NCBI GenBank assembly: GCA_002701395.1 | Contig: NZVC01000027.1 | Coordinates: 135,811 to 178,095, forward strand | DNA from: Maritimibacter sp. | GTDB lineage: Bacteria > Pseudomonadota > Alphaproteobacteria > Rhodobacterales > Rhodobacteraceae | Reading direction: 5' to 3' | DNA length: 42,285 bases | Shown here: positions 37,974-42,285 of the stretch, piece by piece | Position numbering within the stretch: position 1 is the stretch's first letter | Layout: each line of letters begins with the position of its first letter | Notes under the pieces: model-generated | Database searches by the model: none | Told to the model about the DNA's origin: nothing | What the model saw: the letters and a program-made list of their open reading frames with translations, nothing else | Translations under genes and position numbers: made by a program

Positions 37974-39653
37974 ATGCCCGAGTTCGCGTCCGACATCGAG
38001 ATCGCCCGAGCCGCCCGTAAGAAACCCATCCAAGAGATCGGCGCCCGCCTTGGCATCCCGCCCGAGCACTTGCTGCCCTACGGCCACGACAAGGCCAAGG
38101 TCGGGCAAGAGTTCATCGCCGGGCTGAAGGACCGCCCCGACGGCCACCTTGTCCTTGTGACCGCGATCAACCCGACCCCCGCGGGCGAGGGCAAGACGAC
38201 CACCACCGTCGGACTTGGCGACGGTCTTGCGGCGCTGGGAAAGAACGTCGCGATCTGCATCCGCGAGGCAAGTCTTGGCCCGTGCTTCGGCATGAAGGGC
38301 GGCGCGGCTGGCGGCGGCCATGCGCAGGTCGTCCCGATGGAGGACATGAACCTTCACTTCACCGGCGACTTCCACGCGATCACCTCGGCGCACAACCTGC
38401 TGGCCGCGATGCTGGACAACCACGTCTACTGGGGCAACGCGCTGGACATCGACGTGCGGCGCGTGGCGCTGCGGCGGGTGATGGACATGAACGACCGCGC
38501 CCTGCGTGGTATCGTCACCTCTTTGGGCGGCGTCGCCAACGGCTTCCCACGCGAATCCGGCTTCGACATCACGGTCGCGTCCGAGGTCATGGCGATCCTG
38601 TGCCTTGCGACCGACCTGTCCGACCTTGAACGCCGGTTGGGCGACATCATCGTGGCGTGGCGGCGCGACCGCACGCCGGTCTATGCCCGCGACCTGAAGG
38701 CCGAAGGCGCGATGACCGTGCTGCTTAAGGACGCGATGCAGCCGAACCTTGTGCAGACGCTGGAAAACACGCCCGCCTTCGTGCACGGCGGGCCCTTCGC
38801 CAACATCGCACACGGCTGCAACTCTGTCATGGCGACGACCACCGCGCTGAAGCTGGCGGATTTCGTGGTGACCGAGGCGGGCTTCGGCGCCGACCTTGGG
38901 GCCGAGAAGTTCTTCGACATCAAGTGCCGCAAGGCCGGGTTGAAGCCCGCCGCCGCGGTCGTGGTGGCGACGGTCCGGGCGCTGAAGATGAACGGCGGCG
39001 TCGCGAAGGCCGACCTTGGCGCCGAGAACGTGGACGCGGTGCGCGCAGGCTGCGCGAACCTTGAACGCCACCTGAACAACGTGGGCCGGTTCGGCGTGCC
39101 CGCCGTGGTGGCGATCAACCACTTCACCGGCGACACCGAGGCCGAGATCGCCGCCGTCACCGACCATGTGTCGCAATTGGGCGCCAAGGCCGTGGTCTGC
39201 CGCCACTGGGCGGACGGGTCGTCCGGCATCACGGATCTGGCGTCCGAGGTCGTCGCGCTGGCAGAGGCCGGCAGCGCCGACTTCGCGCCGCTTTACCCCG
39301 ACGACATGCCTCTGTTCGAGAAGATCGAGACGGTGGCGAAAAAGATCTATCACGCGGGCGATGTCACCGCCGACGCCAAGGTGCTGAACCAGTTAAAGGA
39401 ATGGGAGGCTCAGGGCTACGGCCACCTGCCGGTGTGCATGGCGAAGACGCAGTATTCCTTCACGACCGACCCGAACCACCGGGGCGCGCCCGAGGGGCAT
39501 GTCGTGCCGGTGCGCGAGGTGCGGCTGTCGGCGGGCGCCGGGTTCGTCGTGGCGATCTGCGGCGACATCATGACGATGCCGGGCCTGCCCAGCGTGCCCT
39601 CGGCCGAAAGCATCCGGCTGAACGACGCCGGAGAGGTCGAAGGCCTGTTCTGA
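37974..39653 (+). CDS. fhs: Formate-tetrahydrofolate ligase
   Basis: This 559-residue enzyme joins formate to tetrahydrofolate with ATP, making 10-formyl-THF. The P-loop [18 protein letters not shown] lies at 68-85, and [20 protein letters not shown] and the [12 protein letters not shown] segments are typical. The length is standard (about 555-560). The ATG at 37974 follows GCGGAG; the frame extends to 37926 but without support. Together with the formate dehydrogenase alpha subunit at the right edge it forms a formate-handling neighbourhood. It is followed by a 112-bp gap with a palindrome, then an SDR and an AKR. Confidence 0.96.
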   Translation: MPEFASDIEIARAARKKPIQEIGARLGIPPEHLLPYGHDKAKVGQEFIAGLKDRPDGHLVLVTAINPTPAGEGKTTTTVGLGDGLAALGKNVAICIREASLGPCFGMKGGAAGGGHAQVVPMEDMNLHFTGDFHAITSAHNLLAAMLDNHVYWGNALDIDVRRVALRRVMDMNDRALRGIVTSLGGVANGFPRESGFDITVASEVMAILCLATDLSDLERRLGDIIVAWRRDRTPVYARDLKAEGAMTVLLKDAMQPNLVQTLENTPAFVHGGPFANIAHGCNSVMATTTALKLADFVVTEAGFGADLGAEKFFDIKCRKAGLKPAAAVVVATVRALKMNGGVAKADLGAENVDAVRAGCANLERHLNNVGRFGVPAVVAINHFTGDTEAEIAAVTDHVSQLGAKAVVCRHWADGSSGITDLASEVVALAEAGSADFAPLYPDDMPLFEKIETVAKKIYHAGDVTADAKVLNQLKEWEAQGYGHLPVCMAKTQYSFTTDPNHRGAPEGHVVPVREVRLSAGAGFVVAICGDIMTMPGLPSVPSAESIRLNDAGEVEGLF

Positions 39654-39703
39654 CCGGCCCCCCCGCGCTGCCGCCGAGTAAGCGGGGGCGCGGGTTGCAG
39701 TGG

Positions 39704-39717
39704 TCGGAAATTTCCGA
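39704..39717. promoter_or_regulatory. Perfect palindrome before the SDR gene
   Basis: TCGGAAATTTCCGA is a complete 14-bp palindrome, 49-62 bp upstream of the SDR start. Its size and place fit a dimeric repressor or activator site. No regulator gene is next to it. Confidence 0.4.
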
Positions 39718-39765
39718 AAAACCAGTCGGGCCGAAACCCGGCATGAGAACCAAAGGGGGTCAGAC

Positions 39766-40587
39766 ATGACGAAATCCTTTCTGAACGAGGGCGCCGTCGC
39801 CGTCATCACCGGCGCCGCGTCGGGCATCGGCCGCGCTGCCGCCGTGGCGTTTGCCGGGCGTGGCATGAAGGTGGTCATGGTCGATGCCGACGGCGACATG
39901 CTGGCCGACGCGGTCGAACGCGTGTCCGGCATCGCGGGCGAGGACAACGTGATGAACCGCGTGATCGACGTATCGGACGTGCACGCGATGACCGATCTGG
40001 CCGACGCGGTGTTCGACCGCTTCGGGCAGGTGGATCTGCTGATGAACAACGCCGCGATGCGGGTGGCGGGCGGCAGCGACGAAAGCCTGCACGAATGGCG
40101 CCGGACGATGGACGTGAACTTCTGGGCCGCGGTCTATGCCGAACGCGCCTTCCTGCCCCGGATGCAGGACCGCGGCGCCGAGGGCGCCATCGTCAACACC
40201 GGCTCCAAGCAGGGCATCACCAACCCGCCGGGGAACCTTGTCTACAACGTTACCAAGTCGGCGCTGAAAAGCTATACCGAAGGCCTGCAGCACATCCTGC
40301 GCAACACCGAGGGCTGCAAGATCTCGGCGCATCTCTTGGTGCCCGGTTTCACCACCACCGGCACCCGCACCCACAAGTCCGAGGCATGGCTGCCCGAGCA
40401 GGTGGTCGACCGGATGATCGGCGCGCTGGAGGCGGACGACTTTTATATCATCTGCGAGGATGGCGAGGTCACCGCCGATATGGACGCCAAGCGGATGCGG
40501 TGGGCCGCCGGGGACATGATCGAGAACCGCCCCGCGCTGTCGCGCTGGCATCCCGACTGGGCCGAGGCGTTCAACGCCGCCGACTGA
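39766..40587 (+). CDS. Short-chain dehydrogenase/reductase
   Basis: This 273-residue NAD(P)-dependent oxidoreductase has the classical SDR set: GAASGIG (16-22) for cofactor binding, NNAA (94-97), and the catalytic Ser147, Tyr160 and Lys164 (in NTGSKQG and YNVTKSA). The acidic Asp40 at the end of the second strand favours NAD over NADP. Its extra C-terminal section with MRWAAGDMIENRPALSRWHPDW is somewhat characteristic but I do not recognise the subgroup. The ATG at 39766 follows AAAGGGGG. An aldo-keto reductase follows after a terminator-like hairpin. Confidence 0.88.
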   Translation: MTKSFLNEGAVAVITGAASGIGRAAAVAFAGRGMKVVMVDADGDMLADAVERVSGIAGEDNVMNRVIDVSDVHAMTDLADAVFDRFGQVDLLMNNAAMRVAGGSDESLHEWRRTMDVNFWAAVYAERAFLPRMQDRGAEGAIVNTGSKQGITNPPGNLVYNVTKSALKSYTEGLQHILRNTEGCKISAHLLVPGFTTTGTRTHKSEAWLPEQVVDRMIGALEADDFYIICEDGEVTADMDAKRMRWAAGDMIENRPALSRWHPDWAEAFNAAD

Positions 40588-40611
40588 GGCTTCGGCCACA
40601 CACCACATTCC

Positions 40612-40647
40612 GCGTCCGGGCCGGCAGGTGTCGCGCCCGGACGCTTT
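40612..40647 (+). terminator. Hairpin between the SDR and AKR genes
   Basis: A perfect 10-base-pair stem (GCGTCCGGGC/GCCCGGACGC) with a 13-base loop is followed by only TTT. It lies 24 bp after the SDR stop and 20 bp before the AKR start, so it may attenuate read-through. Confidence 0.5.
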
Positions 40648-40667
40648 CCGTCTGCAAGGAGACTTTC

Positions 40668-41630
40668 ATGAAAACCGTACAGATCCGCGACACCGGCCTT
40701 TCGGTGACCGACATTTGCTTTGGCACCTCGGCGCTTGGCAACATGCCCGACACCTATGGCTACGCCGTGGACGAGGACCGTGCGCGCGCCACGCTGAAGG
40801 CGATCTTCGACGGCCCGGCGAACTTTCTCGACACGTCGCGCGCCTACGGCCTTGGCGAAAGCGAACGCCGCATCGGCGCGGTGATCCGCGAGATGGGCGG
40901 CCTGCCAGAGGGGTTCGTGCTGTCCACCAAGCTGGACCGCGATCTGGACACAGGCCGCTTCGACGCCGCCCGCGCCCGCGCCTCGCTTGAGGAAAGCCTT
41001 GAAGTGCTAGGACTGGACAGCATCCCCGTCCTGCACCTGCACGACCCCGAGCACGCCCGCGATCTGGACGAGATCACCCGCGACGGCGGCGCGATGGACG
41101 AGCTGTTCAAGATGAAGGAAGAGGGCCTGTGCCAAGCGGTCGGCCTTGCGATGGGCCGTATCGACATGATGTTCCCGCTGGTGAAAGCCTATCCGTTCGA
41201 CACGCTGATCTCGCACAACCGCTTTACCCTGCTGAACCGTGCGGCGGACGAGATGTTCACCTATGCCCACGCGCAGGGCATGGCGGTGCTGAACGCGGCG
41301 CCCTATGCCTCGGGCGTACTGGCCAAGGGATCGGCAGAGATGCCGATGATCACCTATCAAAAGGCCGACGACGCGGCGCTGGCCCCCGTCCGCCACATCG
41401 AAGAGGTCTGCGCGGCGCAGGGCATCGCGACCGGACCCGTGGCGCTTCAGTTCTCGATGCGCGACCCGCGCGTGGCCTCGACCGTGATCGGCGTGTCGAA
41501 GCCCGAACGCGTGGCGCAGACGCTGGAATGGGCGGCGGTCGACATCCCCGACCAAATCTGGGACGCGCTGGAAGAACTGCCGTATTCGATGGAAGACCCG
41601 GAAGCGAACCGCGATTACAAACCGGGCTGA
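40668..41630 (+). CDS. Aldo-keto reductase
   Basis: This 320-residue TIM-barrel NAD(P)H-linked oxidoreductase has the catalytic tetrad Asp55, Tyr60, Lys88 and His125 (in FLDTSRAYG, LSTKLD and LHLHDPEH). The pattern fits the D-threo-aldose/L-fucose or pyridoxal 4-dehydrogenase-like group. The cofactor loop GVSKPERVAQTLEW near the C-terminus is typical. The ATG at 40668 is preceded by AAGGAG. With the SDR upstream it could form a short sugar or aldehyde oxidation unit. The substrate is unknown. Confidence 0.88.
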   Translation: MKTVQIRDTGLSVTDICFGTSALGNMPDTYGYAVDEDRARATLKAIFDGPANFLDTSRAYGLGESERRIGAVIREMGGLPEGFVLSTKLDRDLDTGRFDAARARASLEESLEVLGLDSIPVLHLHDPEHARDLDEITRDGGAMDELFKMKEEGLCQAVGLAMGRIDMMFPLVKAYPFDTLISHNRFTLLNRAADEMFTYAHAQGMAVLNAAPYASGVLAKGSAEMPMITYQKADDAALAPVRHIEEVCAAQGIATGPVALQFSMRDPRVASTVIGVSKPERVAQTLEWAAVDIPDQIWDALEELPYSMEDPEANRDYKPG

Positions 41631-41689
41631 GTCCGAGAGGTTCAGGGCGGGGGCTTCGCCCCAGTCGCACCGAAGGCGCGCGTTGAAAA

Positions 41690-41760
41690 GGCGATCGGGG
41701 GCTCTGCCCCCGTCGCCTGCGGCGACTCCCCCGAGGTATTTTGGAAGAGAAGAAGCAGGG
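41690..41760. repeat. Intergenic hairpin and relative of the 422-503 element
   Basis: GGCGA-CGGGGGC pairs with GCCCCCGTCGCC (41690-41717) with one bulged T. It is followed by CCTGCGGCGACTCCCCCGAG and GTATTTTGGAAGAGAAG, the same order of motifs as in the element after ppk1. A smaller GGCGGGGGC-TTCG-type hairpin lies just before at about 41647. The group lies between convergent AKR and formate dehydrogenase genes and may act as a two-way terminator. Confidence 0.55.
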
Positions 41761-41770
41761 GGCGTGGCCC

Positions 41771-42285
41771 CTACTCTGCCGCTTCGACAGCCTTTTCCGC
41801 GCGGACGGCCGAGAACTTGAACTCGGGGATCTTGCCGTAGGGATCCAGCGAAGGGTTCGTCAGGATGTTCGCGGCCGCTTCCACATAGGCGAAGGGCAGG
41901 AAGACGTTGTCGGGGGCGACCGCGCGGTCCTCGCGCACCATGACGACCAGCGTGCCGCGCCGGGTGGTCAGGCGCACCATGCCGCCGGCCTCGACCCCGA
42001 GGCGGCGCAGCGTCGACGGATGCATCGAGCAGTTCGCTTCGGGTTCGACCGCGTCCAGCACCGTGGCGCGGCGGGTCATCGAGCCGGTGTGCCAGTGTTC
42101 CAGCTGGCGGCCGGTGATCAGCACCATCGGGTATTCGGGATCGGGCAGTTCGTCCGGCGGCACCACGTTGGCAGGTGTGAACCGGGCGCGGCCACCGGCG
42201 CGGGGGAAGCCGTCGCCGAACACGATGGGCTGGCCGGGATCTTCGGGCGACAGCGAGGGATAGGTCACCGCCTCGGCTTCCAGCC
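41771..42285 (-). CDS. Formate dehydrogenase alpha subunit, C-terminal fragment
   Basis: These about 171 residues are the molybdopterin dinucleotide-binding beta-barrel at the C-terminus of a molybdenum or tungsten oxidoreductase of the NAD-linked formate dehydrogenase alpha (FdsA/FdhA) kind. Supporting segments are YPMVLITGRQLEHWHTGSMT, with its RATVLDAVEPE continuation, the MHPSTLRRLGVEAGGMVRL domain, and NVFLPFAYVEAAANILTNPS. The gene runs off the right edge of the window; the frame is open to the last base. The Mo-ligating Cys or Sec and Fe-S clusters lie outside. Formate oxidation fits with fhs close by. Confidence 0.9.
   Translation of the reverse strand, partial: LEAEAVTYPSLSPEDPGQPIVFGDGFPRAGGRARFTPANVVPPDELPDPEYPMVLITGRQLEHWHTGSMTRRATVLDAVEPEANCSMHPSTLRRLGVEAGGMVRLTTRRGTLVVMVREDRAVAPDNVFLPFAYVEAAANILTNPSLDPYGKIPEFKFSAVRAEKAVEAAE

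Overview
This window is a GC-rich stretch of bacterial chromosome from an alphaproteobacterium, most likely Rhodobacteraceae (the Roseobacter/Rhodobacter group). The pointers are a strong third-position G/C bias, an Irr-type Fur regulator divergent from fabA-fabB-fabI, a prolyl-tRNA synthetase without the editing insertion, ParE as the shorter type IIA topoisomerase B subunit, and intergenic hairpins of the GCCTCCGGCGGGGATATTT and GTAGGGTGCGC types that are common in this group. The genus is not determined from the sequence. I saw no phage, plasmid, insertion sequence or CRISPR array. Most of the window is conserved chromosomal background, with a few accessory patches.

Layout. At 1-2181 the end of polyphosphate kinase 1 and an exopolyphosphatase lie on the plus strand, separated by a large bidirectional hairpin. 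At 2207-7008 a minus-strand block holds fabA, fabB and fabI, then a TerB/J-domain protein, an EEP-family hydrolase and a small exported protein. irr diverges from fabA. A PPK2-type polyphosphate kinase (7741-8676, minus) has a perfect FNR-type box upstream. It is followed by an AT-rich intergenic region and a peroxiredoxin-like gene whose catalytic Cys is Ser. parE follows at 10069-12033. At 12216-14531 are three paralogous small cytochromes c, interleaved with a CsbD/general-stress-protein pair that sits behind a near-canonical EcfG promoter. At 14604-18111 (minus) are the lipoprotein-release ABC pair, a DUF2937 protein, a helix-hairpin-helix protein with a histone-H1-like tail and a 39-residue basic protein. 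proS, a DUF2798 membrane protein with a structured leader, an acetate/succinate CoA-transferase and pyruvate carboxylase occupy 18294-25401. Two small membrane proteins and a tRNA-Gly(GCC) follow. After almost 1 kb without a gene come exoY, pmm and manC (27762-31295), which are exopolysaccharide and GDP-mannose genes. A MarR regulator diverges from a three-gene RND efflux operon (31451-37823). The window ends with one-carbon genes: fhs, an SDR, an aldo-keto reductase and the C-terminus of a formate dehydrogenase alpha subunit.

How the genes work together. Several functional modules are visible: polyphosphate turnover (ppk1, ppx, ppk2), unsaturated fatty acid synthesis next to an iron regulator, anaplerosis (pyc) opposite a CoA-transferase, GDP-mannose supply for a sugar-transferase-initiated polysaccharide, drug efflux under a probable local MarR repressor, and formate handling (Fdh plus Fhs). 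FNR/CRP-type palindromes upstream of ppk2 and of two of the three cytochromes suggest that oxygen or nitric oxide status links these otherwise separate genes.

No clearly new multi-gene system stands out. The most promising leads are the Cys-to-Ser peroxiredoxin-like protein, the HhH/H1-like plus 39-residue basic protein pair, the FNR-type site pattern, the MarR operator, and the structured non-coding DNA before exoY and before the DUF2798 gene.
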